Source: Myxococcales bacterium (GTDB lineage: Bacteria; Myxococcota_A; Polyangia; Polyangiales; JAFGIB01). Taken from it: a stretch of 64,000 nucleotides of DNA. The notes beneath the pieces are model-generated. The model was given only the letters and a program-made list of their open reading frames with translations. It was not told where the DNA came from and ran no database searches. This document shows, piece after piece, positions 1-7,713 of this stretch (its first letter is position 1; each line of letters begins with the position of its first letter). Location: positions 1 through 64,000 of the forward strand of contig JAOUOP010000030.1 of NCBI GenBank assembly GCA_029880325.1. The letters run 5' to 3'. A program made the translations under genes and the position numbers.

Positions 1-1
1 C

Positions 2-424
2 GTCGGTCGCCCCTCGCCGGGCATGGACGCACTGCGCGATGCCTTCCGCATCGAGCGCCGGCGCAAGCAGCGCCGCAGCGACGGCACCTGCACGGTCGAA
101 GGCGTGCGCTTCGAGATTCCTTCTCAATACCGCCACATCGAACACGTCCGGCTGCGCTACGCGCGCTTCGACCTATCGCGCGTATCGATGGTCGACCCGC
201 ATAGCGGCGTCGAGCTGTGCCGGCTGCGTCCACTTGACCGGGAGGCAAACGCCGACGGGCGTCGCGCTCCGCTGCATCCCGAAACCACCGAGCCCCCCAA
301 GCCCAGCGGCCCGGCCCCACACCCGTTGCGGCTGATGGCCGCCTTCGAGACGCCTGGCAAGCCACCGGCGTACCTGCCCTACGACCGACCCCAACCCCCA
401 CAAGAGAACGACGACCATGGATGA
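2..424 (+). CDS. Transposase C-terminal fragment, Mu/Tn552 (TniA-like) type, cut by window start
   Basis: The reading frame is open to base 2, so this is the 3' end of a gene that begins outside the window. About 140 residues are visible. The basic stretch RIERRRKQRRSDGT followed by VEGVRFEIPSQYRH and VRLRYARFDLS is typical of the beta-barrel C-terminal domain that follows the rve/DDE integrase core in Mu- and TniA-like transposases. The tail is Pro-rich and unstructured. The catalytic DDE residues lie upstream and cannot be seen. The stop overlaps the start of the next gene, an ATPase, by 8 bases, as in transposase-ATPase pairs of Tn5053/Tn552-like elements. Family assignment is from motif memory, not a search. 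Confidence 0.7.
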   Translation, partial: VGRPSPGMDALRDAFRIERRRKQRRSDGTCTVEGVRFEIPSQYRHIEHVRLRYARFDLSRVSMVDPHSGVELCRLRPLDREANADGRRAPLHPETTEPPKPSGPAPHPLRLMAAFETPGKPPAYLPYDRPQPPQENDDHG

Positions 425-1266
425 CACGCTCAGCAGTCAATATGGACTAACCTTTCACCCCTTCTGCTCTGACATCCCGGTCGAAGCGATGACGACGGGC
501 AAGCCGCTCGACGGCTTCCTCTTTCGCGTCCAGCAACAGCTGCGTGACGGCGGATTCATCGCCGTCACCGGCGAGCCTGGCACCGGCAAGAGCGCAGCGC
601 CGCGCATTGTCGCCGAGCGTCTATCCAAGGTCGACAGCGCCAAGGTCGGCATCTTGACGCGCCCCCAGAGCAACAACGCCGACTTCTACCGTGAGCTGGG
701 CCATCTCTTCGGCGTCAGCCTCTCGCCCCACAACCGCTGGGCCGGCAGCAAAGTACTGCGTGAACAGTGGCTTTCGCACATCGACAGAAGCCGCATCCGC
801 CCGGTGCTGATCATCGACGAGGCTCAGGAGATGAAGGCCCCCGTCTTCGCCGAGCTGCGCATCCTGGCCAGCATGAACCTCGACGCCCGGTCGCTGCTGA
901 CGGTGATCATGGCCGGCGACGGCCGACTCGAAGCGCGTCTGAACACCGCCGACATGCGCCCCATCCAAAGCCGCATCCGCACTCACTTGCAACTGGGCTA
1001 CGCCGAGCCCGAGCACCTCTTCGCGGTGCTCGACCGCGCCCTGGAGCACGCGGGCCGCCCCGACCTGATGACCGACGACGTCAAGCGCGCTGTCGACCCA
1101 TGCACACGGTAACCTTCGTGCCATGATGACCATGGCCGACCACCTGCTGTCGCATGTCGTACAGCACGACCTGGCGCGCATCGACGAACAGGTCTTCTTT
1201 GACGTCTTCCAGCAGGAAATCGAGGCCGAGCCTGCGCCCCAAAAGCGCGCTGGCCGAAGGCGCTGA
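417..1266 (+). pseudogene. ExeA/TniB-like transposition ATPase, frameshifted
   Basis: An AAA ATPase of the ExeA/TniB group, the helper that would select target DNA for the upstream transposase. The Walker A motif GEPGTGKS is near residue 50 and Walker B VLIIDEAQE near residue 140. The opening YGLTFHPF matches the usual family start (FGLxxxPF). The frame stops at 1112 after VKRAVDPCTR. Removing one C from the run 1097-1099 restores VD-HAHGNLRAMMTMADHLL, the normal family C-terminus, which then runs to a TGA at 1264-1266. The gene therefore carries a +1 frameshift about 57 codons before its proper end. This could be decay, a base-call error in a short C run, or much less likely recoding. Confidence 0.8.
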
Positions 1267-1279
1267 CACGGACCCGTCC

Positions 1280-1561
1280 ATGCGCCAGCTCCAGCTGCCC
1301 TTCTACCGGCCCACATTTCCCAGCCCCGAGCGCGCCGTGCTCACTCTGCTGCACGCAGCGCTGCGTGTCGCAGAACAGACCCTGCGCGACGAGCACCCCA
1401 TGCTCGAGGCTCCTTGGCCCGGCTCCCAACACCACGCACCTCTCGTCGTGGCCACCGCCAAGCTCGTCGTCGGCCGCTGCGCAGAACTACGGGACCTGGT
1501 CGACGCCTACGACCGAGCCGTCGATGACGTGCTGCAGCACGACGACTCCATCCCCTTTTGA
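1280..1561 (+). CDS. Small protein downstream of transposition ATPase, unknown function
   Basis: A 93-residue ORF starting ATG 13 bases after the restored ATPase stop. It begins MRQLQLPFYRP and is mostly helical in appearance, with LLHAALRVAEQTL and VVATAKLVVGRCAELRDLVDAY. No domain is recognised. Its position makes it the third gene of the transposase-ATPase unit, and its base composition matches its two neighbours rather than the GC-richer housekeeping genes. It ends just before a strong hairpin. It may be an accessory transposition protein, but nothing in the sequence proves this. Confidence 0.5.
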   Translation: MRQLQLPFYRPTFPSPERAVLTLLHAALRVAEQTLRDEHPMLEAPWPGSQHHAPLVVATAKLVVGRCAELRDLVDAYDRAVDDVLQHDDSIPF

Positions 1562-1569
1562 ACCGCTGA

Positions 1570-1594
1570 CCGGGTGGCGCTACGCGCCACCCGG
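1570..1594 (+). terminator. Perfect 11-bp hairpin after the transposition genes
   Basis: The arms CCGGGTGGCGC (1570-1580) and GCGCCACCCGG (1584-1594) are exact inverted repeats with the loop TAC. The hairpin sits 9 bases after the stop of the small ORF. There is no T run after it, so it is a weak candidate for intrinsic termination and may instead be a transcript-stabilising structure. Confidence 0.5.
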
Positions 1595-1910
1595 ATTCAC
1601 TTGCGCGCATCACCCTCGATGATCGTGACCGTCACTCGGCTTTCCTGACCGAGGCCCTCGATTTTCGTGGCCTGACGCCCCTCAACTACCGTGATTGCGC
1701 TCAGCCAGTGACGCGATGCCGTTATTTGAAGTGCCAACCTTTGCGATGGCCGCAAGAGGCCCTGATAGAAAGGTGGTGCTCACCTCAGAGTGAAGCACAA
1801 CACGGTATCGACGACGACCGGGAGACCCGAAGAGAAGTCACGACGAGCGGAGCAAGACGGACTATCGAACCACTTGACGTCGCGAACAGACAGAAGACGG
1901 CCGCCGTACC
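1595..1910. other. Gene-free stretch beside mobile-element remnants
   Basis: I see no supported gene here. A plus-strand reading frame (1708-2289) is open but has no recognisable protein features and runs across the IS91-type remnant on the other strand. The expected terminal inverted repeat of the transposon was not identified by eye. Confidence 0.4.
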
Positions 1911-2117
1911 TCAAGCCGACTCGAAGTCGAGCCACTCGTTTCCCGGCGGCGGCCGTGCCGGTGCGGTCGGCAGCGGCTCGGTCGGCAGCATCAGGCTCTT
2001 GAGGATGCGGCGAATCGCATCCGGCTTGAACACAGCAGCCAACAGCCGCCTGGGCCCTGGGAGCGGTGATCGGCTTGAAAGCACCACGACTTCGCGCGTC
2101 TGGCGGGTGCGGCGCAC
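1911..2117 (-). pseudogene. Remnant of IS91-family (Y2) transposase C-terminus
   Basis: The minus-strand frame reads LLAAVFKPDAIRRIL, then LPTEPLPTAPARPPP. This is the hallmark tail of IS91/ISCR-like Y2 transposases (family pattern: RLLAAI-x-x-P-x-AI-x-x-IL-x-x-LGLP followed by a Pro-rich PPxxPARPPP end). The preceding zinc-binding CPRCGGRM segment and the HUH nuclease core are missing or scrambled, and upstream sequence to 2290 shows no continuation. It is therefore a decayed fragment of at most about 60 residues, adjacent to a second kind of element. Confidence 0.6.
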
Positions 2118-2299
2118 CGCACCGCTACGGAGCCTCGAAGTAGCTCTGCTACGACTGCGGCACCGTAGCAGCGTCGACCGCCCTTCGGGCTATCTCTTCG
2201 AATATACTCTGTATGTCCTTCGTCGATTCGCCACGCCGAGGGCCGCCGATTGCTCGCCGAGTTTTACCCAGAACTACCGACACAGGTGACTAGAACCCC

Positions 2300-3289
2300 T
2301 CAGAATGGGGCGCAGGCCTTGAGCCAATTGCAGACCATGGCGTTCGTTGCGGTGCATTGTGGCGAGCTGCCGCACATGCATGTCCCAGCGCTGCAGTTGT
2401 CGGCGCTTGTCCCGCATGCCATGCCGCAGCCGCCGCAGTGATTGATGTTGGCCTGCGTGTCGGTGCAGCTTCCGCTGCAGCAGCTCTGACCGTCCGTGCA
2501 CACCCGCCCACAGGCGCCGCAGTTATTCGGGTCGTCCTGACCCGTGATGCACGCCCCCTCGCACGCGAACTCGTTGGCGTTTTCGCACTTGCAGGCACCA
2601 GCCTTGCAGCTGGTGGGGCTCTCACATACGGTGCCGCAGGTGCCGCAGTTGTTGTTGTCGCTGGTGCTGTCGACGCAGGCCCCGTCGCAATCCTTGCCGC
2701 CGCCCGGGCAGCGGCACACACCCTCAGAGCACGCCAGGTGCTCCGCACAAACCATGCCGCAGCGCCCGCAGTTGTTGGCGTCGGTCTGGGTGTCGGTGCA
2801 CTGATCGCCGCAGGTGTTGTTGCCGCTGCTGCCATCGGGGCACTTGCACTCGCCGGCGATGCACTCGGTGGGCGCGTTGCAGGGATTGCCGCAGCTGCCG
2901 CAGTTTTCGGGATCGGTGGTAACGTCGATGCAGAACGTGCCGCAGGCCTTGGCGTTGGGGTCGTCGCACTTGCAGTTGCCTTCGACGCAGCTGGCGCCGT
3001 TGGGGCACACCATGCCGCAGCTACCGCAGTTGGCCTTCGAGGTCTGGGTGTCGACGCATTGCATGCCGCCGCAGCAGGCCTTGTCACAGGGCACGCCGCC
3101 GCAGAGGTTCTGACCGTCGGTGCCGGCGCCCGAGCCGGTCGGGTCCAGGGAGCCGGCCGCTCCAGTCGCGCTCCCGGCATCGGGGCCCGTGAGCACCGGA
3201 AACTGGTCGCTGGTGGGCCCCTCCGACTCGAGCGTTCCCTGGGCGCACGCCGCGAGCAGCACGACGGCGGCGAGCATCATCTGCGCCAT
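2300..3289 (-). CDS. Cys-rich repeat lipoprotein
   Basis: A 329-residue predicted lipoprotein. The start MAQMML was chosen because AGGAGG lies 8 bases before the ATG at 3289. The signal peptide ends in the lipobox LLAAC (Cys about residue 15). After an acidic Gly/Ser/Thr linker, the mature part is made of six units of about 40 residues, each carrying the core NCG-x-CG-x-x-C plus further Cys pairs such as C-x-C. Cores read NCGSCGMVC, NCGSCGNPC, NCGRCGMVC, NCGTCGTVC, NCGACGRVC and HCGGCGMAC. Such repeats are common in secreted myxobacterial proteins, where they are thought to form small disulfide-stabilised modules. A surface or periplasmic binding role is inference; no enzymatic domain is visible. 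Confidence 0.85.
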   Translation of the reverse strand: MAQMMLAAVVLLAACAQGTLESEGPTSDQFPVLTGPDAGSATGAAGSLDPTGSGAGTDGQNLCGGVPCDKACCGGMQCVDTQTSKANCGSCGMVCPNGASCVEGNCKCDDPNAKACGTFCIDVTTDPENCGSCGNPCNAPTECIAGECKCPDGSSGNNTCGDQCTDTQTDANNCGRCGMVCAEHLACSEGVCRCPGGGKDCDGACVDSTSDNNNCGTCGTVCESPTSCKAGACKCENANEFACEGACITGQDDPNNCGACGRVCTDGQSCCSGSCTDTQANINHCGGCGMACGTSADNCSAGTCMCGSSPQCTATNAMVCNWLKACAPF

Positions 3290-3632
3290 TTGACTACCTC
3301 CTGACACCCAGTAAGTAGTGTCCCACAGTTTGGGGTGCTCGCCAAGGCGCGCCACGCCAAAATTGCGCAAATAGCGTACGGTCGCGTCGGGCTGGCGAGT
3401 GGGTAAAAACACTCCGCGAAAACGTCCCTGCCAGCCTCCGTTGCGGCCTCCGTCGCGGCCTCCGCTGCGCCCGTGTAAAACGTCCTGTAAAACGTCCTGG
3501 CAGCTTCCATCGGCCTCGCCTGTCGCGATGAATCCAAAGTAATTTCAAAGACTTGGGTTCATCCTCCGCGAGCCCCCGGGTTGCCCTTCGCCGATCGCGG
3601 TGTTAGAGATGGAAGGCGGGAGAGTCGCTTCC
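3290..3632. other. Divergent intergenic region with short tandem repeats
   Basis: This separates the minus-strand Cys-rich lipoprotein from the plus-strand def operon, so both promoters should lie here. It contains imperfect repeats around 3441-3470 (copies resembling TGCGGCCTCCG) and an exact tandem 12-mer at 3474-3497. Overlapping reading frames on both strands are low-complexity and unsupported as genes. Confidence 0.5.
3474..3497. repeat. Tandem 12-bp direct repeat
   Basis: Two exact adjacent copies of TGTAAAACGTCC occupy 3474-3485 and 3486-3497. A third, degenerate copy (GAAAACGTCC) lies about 60 bases to the left. They sit between the divergent lipoprotein and def genes and could be a paired operator or a slippage product. 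Confidence 0.6.
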
Positions 3633-4154
3633 ATGGCCGTTCGAACCATCCTCCACTATCCGGATGAGCGTCTGCGCAAGGTGGCCGAGCCGGTGACGGA
3701 CTTCGATGCCGAGCTGGCGAGGCTGGTCGATGACATGGCCGAGACCATGTATGCGGCGCCGGGCGTCGGGCTGGCAGCGCCACAAATCGGCGTCAGCCGG
3801 CGCGTTTTCGTCATCGACGTGGCCACCGGCGACGACGAGCCGAGTGACCTGCGCGTCTTCGTGAACCCCGAGATCCTCGAGCGCGTCGGCGAGGTTCAGA
3901 ACGAGGAGGGCTGCCTGTCCTTTCCCGGCGTTCACGAAGACGTCAAGCGCGCCGAGCGCGTGCGCGTGCGCGCCTGCGACCAGCACGGCCAGAGCTTCGA
4001 GCTCGAGGCCGAGGCTCTGCTGGCCATCGCCATTCAACACGAAAACGATCACCTGGACGGCAAGCTGATGGTCGACCACCTGAGCCTCCTGCGCCGGCGT
4101 CTGGTGCATCGGGCCATGGTCAAGCGCGCCGCCGCGGTCGACGCGGCCGAATAG
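3633..4154 (+). CDS. def: Peptide deformylase
   Basis: Removes the N-formyl group from nascent proteins. All three active-site motifs are present: GVGLAAPQIG (motif I), EGCLS with the metal-ligand Cys (motif II) and the HENDH box in QHENDHLDG (motif III) with the two ligand His residues. The chosen start gives MAVRTILHYPD, the usual family N-terminus; GGGAG lies about 10 bases upstream. In-frame GTG and ATG codons further upstream would add up to 11 residues. At 173 residues the length is normal. It is followed 32 bases later by fmt, the classical def-fmt pairing that couples formylation of the initiator Met with its removal. Confidence 0.95.
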   Translation: MAVRTILHYPDERLRKVAEPVTDFDAELARLVDDMAETMYAAPGVGLAAPQIGVSRRVFVIDVATGDDEPSDLRVFVNPEILERVGEVQNEEGCLSFPGVHEDVKRAERVRVRACDQHGQSFELEAEALLAIAIQHENDHLDGKLMVDHLSLLRRRLVHRAMVKRAAAVDAAE

Positions 4155-4186
4155 GCCCGAGCCGCGAGTCGAGAGGGACACTCGCC

Positions 4187-5149
4187 ATGGCGCAAGCCGC
4201 GAAGCGACCGCGTGCGATTTTCTTCGGCACGCCCCAATTCGCCGTCCCCAGTCTGGAGGCTCTGCTTGAAGTCGCAGACGTGCCCCTGGTGGTCACCCAG
4301 CCCGACCGCCCCGCGGGCCGGCGCATGAAGCTGACGCCACCGCCGGTCAAGGAGCTGGCGCTGCAACGCGGCATCGAGGTCATCCAACCGCGACGCGTGC
4401 GGCGCCCGGCACTGGCCGAGCAGCTCGCTGCGCTCGGGGCCGACGTGGCGGTGGTGGTGGCCTACGGGCGCATCCTGCCGCCGGCCCTGCTGGCCGCACC
4501 GCGCCTGGGCTGCGTGAACGTGCACGCATCGCTCTTGCCCAAGCTGCGCGGCGCCGCTCCGATTCAATGGGCGGTGATCGGCGGTGACGCCGAAAGCGGC
4601 GTGTGCCTGATGCAGATGGACGAGGGCATGGACACGGGGCCGGTGCTCGCCTGTCGCAGCCTCGCCATCGGTGCCGAGGAGACCGCGGGCGAACTCTCCG
4701 AGCGGCTGTCGAAGCTGGGCGGCGAGTTGCTGGGCCAGGAGCTGCCCCGCTATCTGCGCGGCGAGCTCGAGCCCCGCCCCCAGGACCACGCCAGGGCCAC
4801 CCTGGCGCCGCCGCTCGCGAAGTCCCACGGCCGCGTCGATTTCTCGCACTCGGCAAGGGCGCTGAAAAATCTCATCCGCGGCACCGCGCCATGGCCCGGG
4901 GCCTACGGCTACCTCGACGGTCGCCGCATCAAGTTGCACCGGGCGCGGGTGCTGGTGGAAGCGGGCGAAAGCGGCGAGCCCGGGACCATCGTGCGCGCCG
5001 ATCGACACGGTATCGAGGTCGCCTGCGGTCAGGGCGTTGTCGCGATTGACGAGCTTCAACCAGAAGGTAAGAAACGAATGACGGCGGAACAGTTCTTGGC
5101 AGGGCATCGTTGCGAGGCCGGCGCGCGCTTCGATGGGGGTGAGTCTTGA
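4187..5149 (+). CDS. fmt: Methionyl-tRNA formyltransferase
   Basis: Formylates initiator Met-tRNA using 10-formyl-tetrahydrofolate. The 320-residue protein has the normal length. It opens with FFGTPQFAVPSLE, contains the catalytic Asn/His region NVHASLLPKLRGAAPI and the GMDTG loop. The C-terminal OB-like domain covers about residues 210-320. It lies 32 bases after def and its stop overlaps the next gene's TTG start, so the three genes are almost certainly cotranscribed. Confidence 0.96.
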   Translation: MAQAAKRPRAIFFGTPQFAVPSLEALLEVADVPLVVTQPDRPAGRRMKLTPPPVKELALQRGIEVIQPRRVRRPALAEQLAALGADVAVVVAYGRILPPALLAAPRLGCVNVHASLLPKLRGAAPIQWAVIGGDAESGVCLMQMDEGMDTGPVLACRSLAIGAEETAGELSERLSKLGGELLGQELPRYLRGELEPRPQDHARATLAPPLAKSHGRVDFSHSARALKNLIRGTAPWPGAYGYLDGRRIKLHRARVLVEAGESGEPGTIVRADRHGIEVACGQGVVAIDELQPEGKKRMTAEQFLAGHRCEAGARFDGGES

Positions 5150-5703
5150 AGGTCTACACCAAGACCGGTGACCGCGGAGAGACCGGTCTCTTCGGAGGCG
5201 CCCGCGTGTCCAAGGCCAGTGCCCGCGTCGATGCCTATGGCGATGTCGATGAACTCAACAGCACGCTGGGCATGGTGCTTGTGCACGCTCCGCCAGCGGC
5301 CGTCGCGCGTGAGCTCGAGCGCATTCAAGGGGAACTCTTCCAGCTCGGCGCCGAGCTCAGCTGTGTTCCGGGAAAGAGCGACAAACTCTCCACGCCGCTG
5401 CTCGATGAGTCCCAAGTGCTCGCCCTCGAGACCGCCATCGATTGCCTCGAAGAACGCCTCGAGCCCTTGACGAGCTTCGTCTTGCCCGGTGGCTCTGCCA
5501 GCGCTGCGGCGCTTCACGTGGCACGCACCGTGTGCCGCAGGGCCGAGCGCAAACTCGTGGCTCTGATTGCCGATGAAAGCCTACGTCCCGAGTTGATTCG
5601 CTATCTAAATCGGCTGAGCGACTTGCTTTTCGTGATGGCACGCTTTTCGAATGCGGAAGCGAAGCGACCCGACGTACCCTGGAATCCCCGTACTTCGGGC
5701 TAG
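5146..5703 (+). CDS. pduO: PduO-type cob(I)alamin adenosyltransferase
   Basis: Transfers the adenosyl group of ATP to cob(I)alamin to make coenzyme B12. The N-terminus YTKTGDRGETGLFGG is the ATP-binding signature of the PduO/MMAB family. The helical bundle then contains VDELNSTLG and FVLPGGSASAAALHVARTVCRRAER, where the conserved Arg residues bind the nucleotide. The start is a TTG that overlaps the fmt stop (TTGA), preceded by GGGGGTG. The length of 185 residues is typical. The link with def-fmt is positional only. Its presence says the cell uses adenosylcobalamin. Confidence 0.93.
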   Translation: MKVYTKTGDRGETGLFGGARVSKASARVDAYGDVDELNSTLGMVLVHAPPAAVARELERIQGELFQLGAELSCVPGKSDKLSTPLLDESQVLALETAIDCLEERLEPLTSFVLPGGSASAAALHVARTVCRRAERKLVALIADESLRPELIRYLNRLSDLLFVMARFSNAEAKRPDVPWNPRTSG

Positions 5704-6110
5704 GGCCCGCGAAAGAACAAAATCGGCCGCTCGCATCGAATTGAGCGCAAGTCGTTTCACCCGTAGCTCAATTGCGCATTCGCAGTAGCAAGCCTTGACC
5801 GCGCCCCGCCGGGTCATTAGGTTTATCAGGAGTCGCATGTTTGGGAGCGTTAGGCGCCCGGGCGTACGGCCTGTCCCTCTGTCGAGACGCGAGGCTGTAT
5901 TGGAATAAAAGAATCTCCTATTTCCTGTTGAACCCCGGGGTTGAAACTCTGGCGCGGTGAGCAGGCCCGACAATCCTCATCGGGAAGCCTGAAGCACCAG
6001 ACATGAAGTCCCACCTATCAACAAGAGATTCTTTCTTCCAAACGCTCGCTCTCGACGGTACGGACGCACGCTTTCGGTGGTGAAGTTCTCGCCTGAGAGT
6101 TTTTCGCGCT
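5704..6110. other. 407-bp intergenic region upstream of a MetE-like gene
   Basis: No gene is supported on either strand; a minus-strand frame (5605-5973) overlaps the adenosyltransferase end and looks random. Base composition is lower in GC than the flanking genes. The stretch 5925-6010 has several small dyads, for example AACCCCGGGGTT near 5933. I could not match it to SAM, SAH, cobalamin or THF riboswitch consensus sequences. It is a plausible leader or promoter region for the following methyltransferase-like gene. Confidence 0.4.
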
Positions 6111-7280
6111 GTGACGCATTCCAGCCCGCGATTCCTCACCACCCACGCTGGTAGTCTGCCGCGCCCGGCTTCGCTCGCCGCACTGCTGATGGCGGCTTCC
6201 AGGGGAGAGCCGGTGGCGGGCGAGGTGCTCGTAGAGGCCAGTCTCGATGCCACCCGCGCGGTCATCGCGCGCCAGCTCGAGTGCGGTCTCGACATCATCA
6301 ACAATGGCGAAGCCGGGCGCGAGAGTTTCTTCACCTACCTGCAGCATCGCATGTCGGGCTTTGGAGGGCGTGCCAGCCGCAGCCTGATGGCGGACCTGAC
6401 CAGGTACCCGGAGTATCTCGAGCAGCTGCAACGGGTGCGCGGCGCGCGCGAGCGGGTCGATCTGATGCAGGTGCCACAGGCGCAGGCGCCGGTGCGCTAC
6501 CGAGGCCGCGAGGCCATCGACAGCGAGTGCATGACGCTCGGGCGCTTGCTCGAAGCCGCTGCCGAGCCCTATGCCGAGGCCTTCGTGTCTTCGCCTTCGC
6601 CGGGCATCGTGGCCGCGGCGATGCAGAACGCTTACTACCCGTCCCTCGACGATTACCTGCGTGCCCTCGGTGACGCGCTGCGCGTGGAGTATCACGCCAT
6701 CGTCGAGCACGGCTTCATGCTGCAGATCGACGCACCGGATCTCGCCCTGGAGCGCCACACGCTCTTCCAGGACAAGCCGCTTTCCGACTTCCTGGAGTTT
6801 GCACGGCGGGTCGTCGGTGAGATCAATCGCGCGCTCGACGGGTTGCCGCCCGAGCGCGTGCGCTTGCACGTGTGCTGGGGCAACTACGAGGGACCCCACG
6901 ACTGCGACGTCGCGCTTGCCGACATCTGGCCGGAAGTGAAGCGCGCGAAGGTCGGAGCCTTCATGCTCTCGATGGGCAATCCGCGCCACGCCCACGAATA
7001 CCGGCTCTTCGAGTCACTCCAACTGCCCGTTGGGTCGCAGCTGGTGGCGGGAGTCATCGACACTACGACCAACTACATCGAGCATCCCGAGACCGTCGCC
7101 GACCGCATCGAACGGGTGGCGAAGGCGTTGGGCGAGCCCGAGCGCATTGTCGCCGGAACCGACTGCGGCTTCGAAACCTCCGCGGGCACCAGCAACGTGG
7201 TCGCGGAGGTCGCCTGGGCCAAGCTGCGCGCGCTGGCGCAGGGCGCGCGCCTGGCCTCCCATCGGGTCTTCGGCGCTTGA
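6111..7280 (+). CDS. MetE C-terminal-type (cobalamin-independent methionine synthase-like) methyltransferase
   Basis: The 389-residue protein matches the catalytic barrel of cobalamin-independent methionine synthase but lacks the N-terminal half of MetE. It opens with FLTTHAGSLPRP, the substrate-proximal motif of the UROD/MetE-like superfamily. The zinc ligands are visible as HVCWGN (His-x-Cys) and a later Cys in GTDCGFET. DIINNGEAGRESFF is a typical D-x-x-x-x-GE segment. The start is GTG, giving MTHSSPRF. Members of this short class include core-MetE enzymes, vitamin-B12-linked methyl transfer proteins and epoxyalkane:coenzyme M transferases, so the methyl donor and acceptor remain open. It stands alone after a long leader region. 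Confidence 0.82.
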   Translation: MTHSSPRFLTTHAGSLPRPASLAALLMAASRGEPVAGEVLVEASLDATRAVIARQLECGLDIINNGEAGRESFFTYLQHRMSGFGGRASRSLMADLTRYPEYLEQLQRVRGARERVDLMQVPQAQAPVRYRGREAIDSECMTLGRLLEAAAEPYAEAFVSSPSPGIVAAAMQNAYYPSLDDYLRALGDALRVEYHAIVEHGFMLQIDAPDLALERHTLFQDKPLSDFLEFARRVVGEINRALDGLPPERVRLHVCWGNYEGPHDCDVALADIWPEVKRAKVGAFMLSMGNPRHAHEYRLFESLQLPVGSQLVAGVIDTTTNYIEHPETVADRIERVAKALGEPERIVAGTDCGFETSAGTSNVVAEVAWAKLRALAQGARLASHRVFGA

Positions 7281-7296
7281 ACGCCGCTGTCGCCTG

Positions 7297-7713
7297 TCAG
7301 TATCCCAATTTGGCCCACTGTGTCGCTGCCTCCGCTTCGCTGAAGACGCGACTCCAGGTGGGCGCGCATTCGCGGTGTAGGCTGCCGAACTGGAGCATCT
7401 GGGTCGGGGAGCTACCGACGAGAATTGCAAGCCGTCGATTTTGTGCTTCGGCCTTGATGAACATCTTCTCGAGCGAGGCCCGAGTCTTTGGTCCGAAGGC
7501 CGGCGGTCCGCGTCTGACGTCGAAGACCAGGGATTGGGCCTTCGAGGGGGAACGCAGCAGTTCCCGATCGATCGCGTCGTGCATGTCCACGGCGCAGCGA
7601 GCCCCCTGTTCGGGTGTTACCTCGGGCCGGTTGACGACCGTGCACGTCAACATCCCATCGACTTCAGTGATCTCGAAGATCTCTCCCTGCGCAACGCTCA
7701 CCGAATTGGGCAC
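7297..7713 (-). CDS. STAS-like hypothetical protein
   Basis: A 138-residue protein translated from a GTG (MPNSVSVAQGEIFEI). The frame continues upstream to 7884, but that part is Pro/Arg-rich and would run into the divergent epimerase gene, so the later start is preferred. It has an alternating beta/alpha pattern: LVFDVRRGPPAFGPKTRASLEKMF, RRLAILVG and a C-terminal VFSEAEAATQWAKL. This resembles SpoIIAA/STAS-like folds that are frequent in myxobacteria. No catalytic residues are evident. It converges with the MetE-like gene (16 bases between stops). Confidence 0.65.
   Translation of the reverse strand: MPNSVSVAQGEIFEITEVDGMLTCTVVNRPEVTPEQGARCAVDMHDAIDRELLRSPSKAQSLVFDVRRGPPAFGPKTRASLEKMFIKAEAQNRRLAILVGSSPTQMLQFGSLHRECAPTWSRVFSEAEAATQWAKLGY

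Noticed and set aside
1708..2289. A 193-residue plus-strand frame
   Set aside because: It is low-complexity in its middle, spans the IS91 remnant on the opposite strand and has no signal, domain or ribosome-binding site.
2357..3304. Long Ala/Gly/Val-rich plus-strand frame opposite the Cys-rich lipoprotein
   Set aside because: It is the antisense shadow of a GC-rich repeat gene; the minus strand has the signal peptide, the lipobox and a strong ribosome-binding site.
5758..5775. tRNA-like stretch CCCGTAGCTCAATTG
   Set aside because: It looks like a tRNA D-arm, but no acceptor, anticodon or T arm follows, so it is not a tRNA.
5605..5973. Minus-strand 122-residue frame
   Set aside because: It overlaps the end of the adenosyltransferase gene, has random composition and no start signal.
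5704..6110. Possible SAM or cobalamin riboswitch
   Set aside because: No known core sequence (B12 box, SAM-I core or others) could be identified by eye; only reported as an unexplained leader.
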